Positions 45,383 to 56,171 of a stretch of DNA of 64,000 nucleotides are shown one piece after another. Source of the DNA: Branchinecta lynchi (Eukaryota; Arthropoda; Branchiopoda; Anostraca; Branchinectidae); the NCBI GenBank assembly GCA_023053575.1, contig JAKZAP010000018.1:14102202-14166201 (forward strand), read 5' to 3'. Positions within the stretch are counted from its first letter, which is position 1, and the number at the start of each line of letters is the position of its first letter. The notes under the pieces were generated by a model that worked only from the letters and a program-made list of their open reading frames with translations, was not told the DNA's origin and made no database searches. Position numbers and translations under genes: made by a program.

Positions 45383-46960
45383 TGCTTTTAAAACGGGATG
45401 TTCTAAAAAAGATAATCACATGATCAAAAGCTATTCTTCAGCGTGTTAAAAACAACAACAAAATAATATCGGAAGAAGGGACTAAATTGACTTTGCAGTC
45501 AGTTGAACTTTATCCTTTTCAATCGTAGACATCGTGACGGATGAAAACTTTGAACAATATCTTATATAATGTAGTTGGTATTAGAAAGCTATGCGTAACT
45601 TTCCAGGATTAAAATACCATAGATGACACTAAAAATTACTATGAAACTACCTCATTGTTTTACATTTTCATTTGTATCCGTCGCGTAAACAGTTAATCCT
45701 AAGTTAGAGCGATAGACCATCGACACAAACTTTCTTACCATCAGATTTATAGAAATCGAATACAACGTGCACCCATTTGCAAAAATTTCTAGACCCTCGT
45801 GAACCGATTCCTACTTACAAGTCCCTCTTACGTGATGGACATCAAGTTCACAGAAAACAAATAATGGGTAGACCAGCTAGCAAGAGCTGCAAAGCCCTCA
45901 TCGATGAAGATGATTGTAGCATAACAGCCGATCATTACTTACAAGTCCTTTGCAGTTTGCATATCTTACCACTGGGAACCAAATTGTTCTTACCATCGAA
46001 TACACCGGAAACAAATAACAGTTACACCAACTAGCAAAAGGTGCAAACCCCTCATTGCCGAAGATGATTATGAGCTAACAGTAGACTGTTTGCTTAGAAG
46101 TCCCCTACATGTCTCACAACTGGTATCGCCTATTTTTGGTTTCAGTGTGTACCTTAATACTGAAGTTGTCAACCCCTTGAAATTTTCAAACTGGTGTATC
46201 TCATGAAGGAATTTTTGTACTAAGAAATGGATGACATATACTTTGATCAACTCATCCACGGCTATCGATTGCCGTCGAAATTTTTTTCTACCTGTCTTAG
46301 TTCAAAAGTTGGCCAACTTTCTAACGTCACCACTTAGAAAGGAGCAAAGGATAAGCTCTAGTTTCTTTAGCAATGAGATAACTTTTAAAGTTTAAGAGGC
46401 ATGTCTGATACCATTTCTCTACCGCAAACCCAAATGCAAAAAAAAACACGAAACAATAGATGGCAGTAAATTTTTTTTTTTTTGTAAATTTTTTCTATTT
46501 ATCACTCAAAGAAGATATGTTGGCTGTGGGGCCGGGGAAATGCCGCATATATTTAACACTTATAGATTTTAGTCCATCTTCAATTTGAAACTGGTGCCTG
46601 CTTGCTTGCGTGCTAGAACGGAGCTTTCCACTCGAAAGCAGTAACATGGTTTGATGAAACGAAAGGTTCGCTACACAACTTCAGATAGTCCTCTCTGACA
46701 TGGGCTATATAACTCCACTTCACTTCGCACACCGTAGGCTCTGGCTCGAGGACAAGCAAAAACCATCCTCATTGGCCCCAGGCAAGAGTTCTGAGCTTTC
46801 CAAATTGTAATGTCATATTCATCAATCCGGCCTAACACTTTCCGTAAAATCCGCACAGGTTAGACCCTTACCAGTTACTAGGAATAAAATGAAATCGGCG
46901 GCATAGGAAACAAAAAAAAACACCTTAGGACAAAATCAAAGTGTTGCTCTCGCAACACAA
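45383..46960. repeat. Family R array element, copy 2
   Basis: It matches modules of copy 1 (16121-19912): GCTTTTAAAACGGGATGTTC at the left, AAAATACCATAGATGACAC near 45612, and the closing hairpin GTGTTGCTCTCGCAACAC at about 46941-46958. It has about one set of modules instead of four. Confidence 0.7.
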
Positions 46961-48640
46961 AAATGTAAATAGGTAAAATTAAAAGAATGAAGTTTCCCGG
47001 ATAGGCTTATCTACAAGACACAGTTGTGTGGATCAAATATTAAATTTTTGGGATCCCATCGTAACCTTGGTCTTGTTCTTTTTACCGTTAATTACGCGCG
47101 TATATCTTTGAATTCCGCCAGGGGATCTAGCAGATGGGCTGACGGCAAGAATTTACAGATTCACTCCCACAAGAGAGGCCGGATTGACCTCCAAAGAGGC
47201 ATAATTAGAACCCCACCAAGTTTTGTTGACGTTTCTGTTTGGAAGTTTTGATTGGTCTGAACTGGATTATCCTGAATATCGTCAAGTTATAGCTTGTTAC
47301 ACGGGGCCGAAACAGCGGCCAATTCTCGATTATCGGCTGATTTACGCTCGTACTTACCGGTTGAAAAAAACAAACAGCGGTCGATCTTCCAAATAGGTGC
47401 GTATTATTGAGATAAGGTGAATTCTCGGAATGCGACCTTTGATGTCTCAAGGGATAGTATACAAACCGTATTTAGGGGAATTAGGTCAAACTTGGTGAGT
47501 GTTAGGTCAATCCAGTTCAAATTCTGTCAGACCGATGTTGAACATAGCATGGTTTTTCATCCAAGGATTACTAAACGATTACGAAAAAGGTGCATCAGCG
47601 GATGTTCTGTTTATGCTTGATTTTCCCATTCAGCCGTCACTAAAAAGTGACTGAACAATAATAAAAGTTGCACTCTGTTTTCGTATTATTTATTTTATAG
47701 ATAATTATCCCTTATGTTCTCATATAAACATGAAAACATTTAAATTAATTTTATTTGCTTTATGAGTTAAAAGTCGCCTGAAATCTGTCAACTGTATTTG
47801 GCTGTGACACACCCTCGGACACACCCACAAGATGTTTTGTGTTAATTTCATACATTTTGTTACAAACAAAGAGAATATTCGAAATTTTGGAAGTTTTGCA
47901 GTTTTGCAACAGTTGATACGTCGTATTGAGCAGGTCAGCCGCTGTTTACGCGTTTATTTCGGTCCCGTGTGAACAAGCTTTTAGATTGAAAACCCTAAAT
48001 TACAGTCTGCTGGTCATCCGAAAGGGTTTATAATCCTCATCGATCGTGAAACCCGTGAAAATGACGAAAACCCGATGAAAAACCGAGATGAAAATCCGCA
48101 CGTGGCTGAGTTTGGATTATTTTTTAACCGCTAATTACACGCGTATCATCTTTGAATTCCGCCAGCGCTCCTAGCAGATAGGCTGCTGGCAAGAGCTTAC
48201 AGACTCGCTCCCCCCACAGAGGCCGGATTGGGTTCGGACTCCTAAAGAGACACAACTAGAATCCTAGCTCTTAGTTCCAACCAAGTTTGGTTTGGACCCG
48301 ACCATCCTTTCGGGTCTATTTGCTGATCATTGAATTCTGGAAAGCCTCCGCCCTCCCCTAACCTATGGGTCGGATCGCAACCGGACTTTCTGTCTATTTC
48401 AGGTCCTAAGCTTTCTTATGAGTGCCCGAAATCGAGATCCCGCAGACGCACAAACCAAAGCCAAATTTAGCAGATAGCAGAGACAAGGTTGGGGTGTCAT
48501 CTAGCGACTTTAGATCAAGTGTTGGCGTACGCAAAGGGGAGCAGGCAGAAACTTTATTGTTATTTTGAACTTAAACATGTAAAAAAAAAAAAATCCTGGA
48601 CAATATCCTAAGCTGGAATTTCGACATGGAAGAGACACAA
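46961..48640. other. Interior of composite element with a 150-bp direct duplication
   Basis: A family-Z end fragment (TTTTTGGGATCCCATCG, about 47043-47060) lies at the left. A segment with TTTGAATTCCGCCAG and AGAGGCCGGATTG occurs at about 47086-47235 and again at about 48121-48265. No recognised gene. Confidence 0.5.
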
Positions 48641-48649
48641 ATTTCCGAC

Positions 48650-49145
48650 ACTACAGGGACACGACTCTACATGGACACGTCAGAACGAAGAAAAACAAAG
48701 GCCCGACACTACGAAGACACGTCACTACGTCGAAAACGAAAAGGCGTCACTACATAGACACGACGGTATGTCGAACGACGCTACGTGGACACGACGGTAC
48801 ATCGAACGACACTACGTAGACACGACGGTACATCGAACGACACTACGTAGACACGACGGTACGTCGAACGACACTACGTGGACACGTCACTATGAGGACA
48901 AAATCCGACACTACGTCGAAAATCAAAAAGTGTCTACGTAGTGTCGGTACCTGTACCGTCGTGTCTATGTAGTGTCGGTACTTGTACCGTCGTGTCCATG
49001 TAGTGTCGGTACCTGTACCGTCGTGTCCATGTAGTGTCGGTCTTCGTACCGTCGTGTCTCTGTAGTGACGTGTCCATGTACTGACGCTTTTTTCGTTTCG
49101 ATGTAGTGTCGTGTCTTCGTAGTGTCGTGTCTACGTAGAGACATC
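48650..49145. repeat. Right foldback array of the composite element
   Basis: Same structure as the left array: forward units to about 48925, then inverse units to 49140. It ends CTACGTAGAGACATCATCCC at the TSD. Confidence 0.85.
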
Positions 49146-49150
49146 ATCCC

Positions 49151-49801
49151 GTTATTTGGTGTCTGGATCGGATCTGGTCACGGTGGGGGAGGGGTGTGAA
49201 GTGGGAACCGGAAATTTGCGGATAGGCTATGTTAGAGATGGGACTTTATGTTTCCGATCGTATTCAGCCACAGTGGGGGGAGCTGGAAGGGGATTCCCGG
49301 AAACGTTTCGGCTCGCATAGGGGTCAAACAAGTGGAGCGATTTTAGTTAAACCTGGAATGTAGAGAGCTCACATGCCCTAGATGACATATTTTAGGGTCC
49401 GAACTTGGTCTGACCACGCTGGGGGAGGGGGGGTGGGGAAGGAAGTTCCCAAAAAACCCTCAGATTTGAGTGAAACTTGATAGGTGCTAAGAGAGAATGC
49501 TTCAGATGATCCACTTAGTAGTTCGAAGTCCGAACCAGATTCGGACTCGGTAGGGGACGTTGGAGGGGGGTACTGGAAACTGTGTGGCATGTGTAGGGAC
49601 CAAACGAATAGATCTTTAGGGTTGAAACTTTGAAGGTAGAAAAGTCATATGACCTCGGTGATCCGAGGCGACGGAAATGGTCAGACTTTAGTAAAACTAG
49701 ATATCCTATTTCTAGGGCCGAACCGCATTTTTAGATGGCGGGGCATTTTTTAGGTACCACCTACTCGTATCAAGTGCCATATGAGCTCGTAGCTCTTGTT
49801 T
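49151..49801 (-). repeat. Family X element, copy X3, 5' part
   Basis: X3 resumes exactly at the second GTTATTTGG and runs parallel to 39478-40135 of X2. It ends in the ATGAGCTCGTAGCTCTTG phrase near 49782-49800. Confidence 0.75.
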
Positions 49802-50917
49802 TTTTATGTCTGGGGTAGGCTTTGGTTGATCTCGGAAGATTTGTAAGCTGTGCTGTCAGTCTGAAGGCTAAAAGAAGAAACGTCAGTGACGAGGTACTAG
49901 ACTAACTTTGAAGTCGCTAGTTAGGCCATAGGCGTGCTAAGATCTGACCTACGAGGTATGACATGTTCATTACCTGAATGGTAACTGGATACGGGCCTGA
50001 TAGCGACGTATTAGGTAATTTTCTGACCAGCAGATGCTGCATATGGTTGCACTGCTGGCTTCAGACTTACTGGAATCCGCTTATTTCAGTTCTTTGGCAT
50101 ATTCACCAAACAAAACAGATATGGTTCAGTTTCCGCAATTGTGAACGTCACAATTGAAAAATGTTATTGGCGTCAGAAGTATTGGTCCGTATCTTCAGTA
50201 TAGTAATAAGATAAGAAGTTAATTTAATTCATATTGTTTTTTAGCTTCTAATTGTGCTATGATTGTAGCCTACTCTGTATCCTTCCAGGCTAAGAAATTA
50301 TGTCCTATATTTTTACATGGCTTCGGCATGCTATTGGTTCTCTTCCTATTCTCCCGCCAAAAAGACAATATCTGTAATCTTAATGAAACTTAGCCGAGGT
50401 ACAGCAGAAGCTTTCGGCTTCAACTCCTTCTTTATATTTGTCGAATATAGCAAGTTGGAGGATGGCAGGCAGCAAAAAACGCTGTCTAAAATGCCCTAAT
50501 TGCCCAGGAATCGGCTGACTTCTAATTTATATCGTATTTGGAGGACGGTGATATGACACCAAGATACTTTGATCCGCCCATTGTAGTTTAACTTCATCTT
50601 AACTTCGCTCTACCTTGTACAGATTATTAACTCGCCCTGTTTAATGACAAGAAAATTGGTTTTGGATTTCGCATCCTTAGAAACCAAGTTGCTTATTTTT
50701 TCAAGAATATCGTTTTCCATAGAATTGGCAATCAAGAAAGTATAGAGTGTCGAATTTCGTAATAGAAGTCACTTCTGTATTTGATGGCGCAACACGGATA
50801 AATCCGCTTGGATTCGTTCCAACAAAATTTCGGCCTTACTTGGCAAGGGTCGAGAGACAAACGCTACCTTCAACCGAGGGGTCGACGACTCTCCCGGAAT
50901 GGTGTACACGTCTCGAA

Positions 50918-51310
50918 GGAATAATCCGGAATGGTCAGGAATAGTCAGGAATAATCCGGAATGGTCAAGAATAATCCGGAACGGATTCTATTAGATTAGA
51001 TTAAATTTTATTAGGTGGCAGACTTCTCTATTCTACATAATGCGGTGACGCTATTTTTATATTACTCTACATGCCATTCATACACGGTTCATACATATAC
51101 AACAAACATTCTGCTTACAAAAAACACTCACGCATCATTACTATCCTTTTGCGAGGAAAAATCTCTTCACTGTAGCCATGAAGGAAGCCAGATGACTCGA
51201 ATTTCTAACTTCAACTGGAATTATATCCCATACAGAGGGTTAGGAATAATCCGGAACAGTTAGGAATAATCCGGAATGGTTAGGAATAATCCGGAATGGT
51301 CAGGATTTTT
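50918..51310 (+). repeat. 20-bp minisatellite split by a LINE
   Basis: Units of GGAATAATCCGGAATGGTCA lie at 50918-50985 and again at 51243-51303. The LINE 3' end at 50986-51238 lies between the two halves. Confidence 0.75.
50986..51238 (-). mobile_element. LINE 3' end: C-terminal coding piece and (TAATC)n tail
   Basis: On the minus strand, from about 51233 to the stop at 51141, the frame reads DIIPVEVRNSSHLASFMATV followed by KRFFLAKG. This is the usual closing motif of LINE polyproteins (WN.LP..IR…S…FK..L). A 3' UTR and a TAATC-type tail follow, as at 28884-29020. Confidence 0.7.
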
Positions 51311-51403
51311 AGGTTATTGCGGAATGGTGTACATAAAAAGTTAGAGTCGTTGACCCCTCGCCTTCAACTTAACGAGTACTTCAGACGCTTTTATTCCATA
51401 ATT

Positions 51404-51529
51404 TTAAACAGTGTTCTTTTTCCTTCTGCCAGGTAAGATTTTCTTCATACATTCCTTCAGTTCTGTATCGTGCCAAGCATATATCATTGGATCTGAAGCA
51501 CATTTGGAAAAGTACAACGTGTTTACGAT
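51404..51529 (-). CDS. GPCR terminal exon with TM7 (copy C)
   Basis: Minus-strand exon of 42 codons with stop. It starts right after the acceptor CCTATTTCCAG in phase 0 and reads IVNTLYFSKCASDPMIYAW, with the TM7 motif as DPxxY (DPMIY, residues 13-17). HDTELKECMKKIL (helix 8) and a basic tail GRRKKNTV follow. A polyadenylation signal AATAAA (51390-51395, minus) lies about 9 bp after the stop, so the 3' UTR is very short. The TM6 exon at 56013-56123 ends in phase 0 on the same strand and joins in frame. DPxxY is a known variant of NPxxY in rhodopsin-like receptors. Ligand class cannot be told. Confidence 0.85.
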   Translation of the reverse strand: MVNTLYFSKCASDPMIYAWHDTELKECMKKILPGRRKKNTV

Positions 51530-51638
51530 CTGGAAATAGGATAACGATAAAAGTGGTCAGTAAATTAAAATGAAAGGTATTAAAACACTAGTTGTTTGGC
51601 ATACATGGAACGTAATTTAGCCCTGGTTATTTCGTAGA

Positions 51639-51823
51639 CAGGGCCGTATCCAGGGGACGGGCGGGCTAGGGGGTTCAATCCCCCCCCCCCCCGAAACATA
51701 AACAAATAATATTTTTTTTTTATAGGCTATATTTATTTTTTTCTATATTTATATAAAAAAAAAATTACTTTTCGGTCCGACCTGTAGGCAACGTTCCCCA
51801 AATAAATTTCCGGATACTGACGT
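51639..51823. mobile_element. hAT-like MITE (family H1), in a GPCR intron
   Basis: It begins CAGGGCCGTATCCAGG. C-runs and TTTTTATAGG follow, and it ends in a degraded terminus (CCGGATACTGACGTG). The 8-bp flanks TTCGTAGA and ATCGTAGG agree at 6 positions. Confidence 0.65.
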
Positions 51824-53125
51824 GATCGTAGGCTACAAATTTAGATGTAGAATGTGTGACGCAAAACAGGAGATAATTCGGGAATGAGATCCCAGAATGG
51901 GGGGGGGGGGCGTGAAATCCAAATAGATTGGTAGTGCGGAGTCTTAGAGGAGAGATTGAAGTTATGTTTGTTGCTTAGGTTACAACGCTTAGATTGGATC
52001 GTTCCACGCGGTTATAAAACATATGCCCGTGCCGTCTGAGATATCCGCGGAATGTGAGACGCAAGCAGAAGATAATTTGGGAATGAAATCAATAGTACTG
52101 GTGACAAAGCCTGAGAGGATAAATCTATGTCGTTTGTGTATCGCTTCGTGTTGTTTTGTTTTGTTTAAGTGTTATTTTTCTACTTCGGCATTCTGAATGG
52201 ATGAATGGATTTATTCATTCATTTCAGCGTTTTAGCGCCTATTCGGGTATGTCTTTGTTTTACGAACTAAAACGTAAAGCAGTTTGGCTGCTAAAAACTC
52301 GTATTTTGACGTATGACCTGCTCCAAATTTGCTCCACTCAATTTTTCAACATTCTTTTGTTGAAAAAAATGGAGTTATGAAATGAGAGTGATGAACTTGT
52401 GGATCGTTGATTTTCATTTTAGTATGTATGATAACGGGCAGCGAATATACATAAGAACAAATAATCTAATAGAACCTCCGTCTTTGGTCTCATGCAGCGA
52501 CTACGGATATCCTGATAAATTGAGCGGAACTAGAGGTACGTGCTTTGAGCTGATATCCGTCTACCTACCTCGTCGCCGCTGCGCATACCAGATAAAGGAT
52601 GCTTGCAGGGGTGGAGAGACCAGTCTGCAGCGAGTTAGACGTGACGTGACAATGGTAGACAACCAATCAGCTATGAAGGACGACTGAGACGGTGTTCGTA
52701 TTCTTCTGCGGAGTTGTACTGCGATATAGCTGTTTGTAGAGGTAAACAATTATGATGTTCTGCGTATCTCCTCCTCCGCTCGTTTTCATCGGGTATCAGA
52801 ATATATTTGACTCCTCATGGACGTATTACTGAGGTAGGGAGATGAATAACCTTTAGATTATTGGTTCTTGGTATACACTAATGGGTATCTGTGTGTTTTT
52901 CCGTATGTGTATGGCTATGGCTGAAGTAGATACATAAATTGCGTGCTAGCTGTGATCGAAGAAGAAAAGATAAATTGATAGGAAACTCAGACAAAGAGGT
53001 AAGTCATTAGTTAGCTGGAATAACGCCGACAGTCCCCATCCTAGGGTTATTGTTTTCGGATGATCAGTCCCAGATAGGTGGAAACAGACGTCCTGGCATT
53101 TTTCTGGGCTTGTCTGTCAACGTGT
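51824..53125. other. GPCR intron sequence, no recognised element
   Basis: Low-scoring open frames (for example 52382-52687, plus) lack domains. A short perfect-looking hairpin GGATGAATGGATTTATTCATTC sits near 52197, here quoted by its parts GAATGGA and TTCATTC. It is probably part of a LINE tail. Confidence 0.35.
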
Positions 53126-53129
53126 GTTT

Positions 53130-54850
53130 CGAAATCAGAATCAGAATCCTTTTACTTTTCCCAATATTCGTTACAATAGCCTGGGATGTCAAAAAGTTAA
53201 ATAGAAGCACGAAATAAACACATTAAAATCACTTTTGGTTTATTTTCATTGTTTTCGCTTCCAGGTTGTGATGCTTAACAAATATGGCGCAAATGATCTG
53301 CTGTACGGGTTGCTGTGGTTGATCGGTGGTTTCTGGAGAAGTGGGTCGCAGCGTTTTAATTTCAGTTTTAATTTCTCGGCCCGACGTGTGTTGCCGCTAG
53401 GAGTCGAAGCGGAGGCCGGTAGAATGTCTCGATGTACCTCAGATCTGAGGCATTACCAAATGACATGGTGAGATGGTGGCGTCGCTCCATGAGGGTTGAG
53501 ATTTGCAGTTGTTTGGTAATGTCCTCGTATGACACATATATCTGCCCAAGTATGATTTTGCAGGCTAGTTTCTGCAGAGACTCCAGTCTCGAGCTCTGGT
53601 CCTGTGACAGCATGGGGTGCTATACGTGACAGGCATATTCAGTAACTGGTCTGATGTATGTTATATACGTAGTTAGTATTGCGTCCTTAGTGAAGGCGAA
53701 CCTTCTTAACTTCGCAAAAATCTCAGCAGGTTTGACGTCTTCGAGACTATCTTTGACAAATGCGTTTCCCTACTGAGATCGTCGTCAAGATGGAGTCCAA
53801 GGATTTTGATAGTTGTGCTGGATCCTAGGACCTGGTCGGGAGGCGGGTTCTTCTGTTTCAGAAAACTGAACCTTATGAGGGTACTTTTTTCTGAGCTTTC
53901 TGTCAATTTAAGTTTTTCAGCCTCGTTACAAAGGGTGTCAAATGCTTCTCTGACAGGGCATTTGTCAGGTACGTCATTTATCGACCTCAGTATGGGAAAA
54001 GTTAAGTGGTCGGCAAACTTGAGCCTTTCTATGATCTTGATGATTAAGGATTTGATCACAATCGTGAAGCAGGAAGTCCCAAGTTTGCCACCTTGAGGGA
54101 CTCCACAAGTAATCGGTAGGAAGTCAGATACTTCGCCATTCTCCAGTTTTGCACACTGGACTCTTTGAGCGTGTTCCATCCTACTTACCGTAGTTACTAC
54201 GCATGACGACACGAATTCTGGCTTTTCGCCGTCAAGACTGGAACGATTTTTCTATTTTCCAGCAGGATCTCACGCCAGGGGCGAATCCGACCAATCACGT
54301 TAAAGATATGCGTAGTTACTACGCTTACTACGGTCCCGAGCATGGTAAGCAAATAGTAACTATTAGTTACTATTCCGACAAGGTTGGAACGGTCAGCGTA
54401 GTAACTTTCGTGAGGATGGAACGGAAATAGTAACTATTAGTAACTATTGTTAAAAGGGTGGAACACGCTCTTTGTGATAGGTAACTAGCGACTAACCTAA
54501 GGACGATTTTCCTGGCACCCATTATCTCTGCTTCTCTAAGTGAGATAGTCGAAAGCCTTGACGAAGTCTCCTATCAAGCAATCGATGAAGCTACCAGGTA
54601 GCTCGAGGCGTCTCAGAATCATATCCAGGTGTCTTACCAGGTAATGCACCGTGCTATACCCTGGTCGGAAGCCGAACTGCCTGTCATCGAGATTTTTGCC
54701 GATGTCGGCCAACAGCCAACGTAGAATGAAGGCTTCGAGTATTTCGGCAAAAGCAGATGTTCAAGATGGGGCGGAGATCTTTAAGGCCATTCGGTTGGGA
54801 TTTCTCGGTATAGGTGTCACCACCTATGGTTTCTGTAGCGGTGGTGCTCA
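53130..54850 (-). mobile_element. LINE RT fragment, interrupted by a MITE
   Basis: On the minus strand from 54850: ADIGKNLDDRQFGFRPGYST, then GDFVKAFDYLT and a stop, then the MITE (54167-54470), then CAKLENGEVSDFLP with GVPQGGKLG. KFADHLTF follows where the RT catalytic box FADD is expected. The C-terminal RLESLQKLACKIIL region lies at about 53590-53370. The 3' end is a (GATTCT)n tail at 53130-53150. FADH in place of FADD, stops and frameshifts mark a dead copy. It lies inside the 4.5-kb GPCR intron. Confidence 0.8.
54167..54470. mobile_element. PIF/Harbinger-like MITE (family P), inside a LINE
   Basis: Inverted ends GAGCGTGTTCCATCC and GGTGGAACACGCTC, with the 3-bp duplication TTT (54164-54166 and 54471-54473). 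Removing it joins the RT segments on either side. Confidence 0.85.
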
Positions 54851-55402
54851 TTTCTGTAAAATCATAAGTGCCGTGGTTTTTGTGTATTAATTGTACATTT
54901 TTTTTCAATACATACGTATTGTTTCCTTATGGAATTGTGAAAAGGGGGAAGATTATTTCGATTCTTTTCGATGGCCTATGTTACCTAGATGGAACACTCA
55001 GCAGAACATTAGGCAGAATATAGAACAACACTAATTTCGAACATTTTTGTTATTTTCTGGAACATTTTCGTTACAATAGAGAAACAATTCGGGGGGGGGG
55101 CGATGAAAGGGATTACCAGCATAACCCGCGGGTAGTTCCTGGTTTAGTTCTTTGTTTCTACTGTTTGATTTGTGTTTGAAGAACTAGGTTTTTATTTTTC
55201 TTGGCATATGAAGAACTTGATACTTCTGGACTAGAGAAAGAAACATGAAACTGAAAGCCCTCGAAAACATCCATAAATCACGACTGAGGGTGTTCCATTT
55301 GAAACAGACTTACTCGTCTCAGGCTATTTGAAAGTCAATGGTCCGCGTCAAACTGCAATCGATAAAATAGGTTGGAGCTGTCGGTGACCGAAGCCGGGGA
55401 TT

Positions 55403-55738
55403 ATGTTGTCCTCGGTTCCCCAATGTTTTTTTTCTACGCTCGCGATTGTCCATAATTTAACTCGTTCTGTTCCAGTACTAGAATCGATGAATTATTCAGA
55501 AATGACTTGTTCAGATGAAGCTCCCATTGCATTTGCTAAGCTCCAGCAGGTTCACAAAAGATTATTTTGCCAAATATTTGGCAAAATAATCTCCGTATCA
55601 TGGCAGTCTCATTTGTTTGAATTGGCGATTTTTCTTCTCCTTATTCTGTTGTGTTTAGTTTTCTCAGTTACTTTTCATTTACTTTATCCTTTACTCCAAA
55701 ACCTTCGCGTATTCAGTGTGTGGTTAGGAAGAAAATAA
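55403..55738 (+). CDS. Unidentified ORF with a hydrophobic C-terminal segment
   Basis: A 111-codon plus-strand frame. Residues about 87-107 (LFELAIFLLLILLCLVFSVT) would span a membrane. The frame contains a perfect 34-bp palindrome (55559-55592), which makes part of the peptide an artefact of self-complementarity. It lies antisense within the GPCR intron. No homologous domain is recognised. It could be chance. Confidence 0.2.
   Translation: MLSSVPQCFFSTLAIVHNLTRSVPVLESMNYSEMTCSDEAPIAFAKLQQVHKRLFCQIFGKIISVSWQSHLFELAIFLLLILLCLVFSVTFHLLYPLLQNLRVFSVWLGRK
55559..55592. repeat. Perfect 34-bp palindrome
   Basis: AGATTATTTTGCCAAAT followed immediately by its exact inverse, with no spacer. It matches no terminal inverted repeat noted elsewhere in the window. 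Confidence 0.9.
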
Positions 55739-56012
55739 ATTATTATTATAGTTAGAAGTTATTTACACTATCTTTCGAATTTTGCAAACTGCCTTCTCTG
55801 GAGCTTACCGCGAACACCTCACTCGTAGACAAAACGGTGTTGTACTAGAGAGCAATTTCTATATCTCGTGCCTCGTGACTATCAGTCGCTTACGACTGGA
55901 CAGCCCTGTTCTCTAAGATCTGACTGTTTCGCATGGTGGTTTCAGAAAGTGGAGCGAATTGTTCTGGAAAGAAATCCACGACGTGAGTAGAAAGTGATCT
56001 TGGACAAGTTAC

Positions 56013-56123
56013 CTTTTTCGCTTCCGAGAGTTCTATTTGGGAAGAATCGGGCATGACGTATCTCAACATGATGACGATCAGGTATGGCACGTGGCAGCAG
56101 AGTGTTACCCCCAGAATCGTAAC
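56013..56123 (-). CDS. GPCR internal exon with TM6
   Basis: Minus-strand exon of exactly 37 codons (111 bp). It lies between acceptor CGTTTTCCTTCATTTAAG and donor GTAACT, both borders in phase 0. It reads VTILGVTLCCHVPYLIVIML, which is TM6 with a C-x-x-P-Y version of the CWxP motif (CCHVPY, residues 9-14). The extracellular loop RYVMPDSSQIELSEAKK follows. It joins in frame to any of the TM7 exons (51404-51529, 41351-41494, 36494-36637). A small upstream exon (57709-57739) fits ICL3. The loss of the usual W in CWxP marks a divergent receptor. Confidence 0.8.
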
Positions 56124-56171
56124 CTTAAATGAAGGAAAACGTAAATCAGCAGGAGAACACTATCTTTCTGC

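Larger units (their letters stand above)
44215..49150. mobile_element. 4.9-kb composite foldback element, 9-bp TSD
   Basis: The insertion splits copy X3. A perfect 9-bp duplication GTTATTTGG flanks it (44206-44214 and 49151-49159), and the uninterrupted target is visible in X2 near 39478. Both ends are arrays of short units (CGACACTACGTAGACACGAC-type). Each array runs first in one orientation, then in the other. The outermost bases also form an imperfect inverted repeat (CTACATAGACACGAC against CTACGTAGACACGAC). The interior holds unique sequence and repeat R2 but no recognised transposase. A 9-bp TSD and TIRs made of subrepeats resemble Drosophila FB elements (Mutator-related); that kinship is inferred. 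Confidence 0.8.
41064..50312. repeat. Segmental duplication, unit B
   Basis: It repeats 36074-40600 in direct orientation with small indels. It carries in addition the 4.9-kb foldback insertion at 44215-49150 and a stretch near 49985-50060 starting with the hAT-like terminus CTGGATACGGGCCTG. Without the insertion its length is about 4.3 kb, close to unit A. Confidence 0.8.

Noticed and set aside
54203..54430. 75-codon plus-strand ORF, similar to those at 7447-7722 and 1804-2187
   Set aside because: All are translations of the family-P MITE interior in one frame. The similarity is repeat identity and not a protein family.
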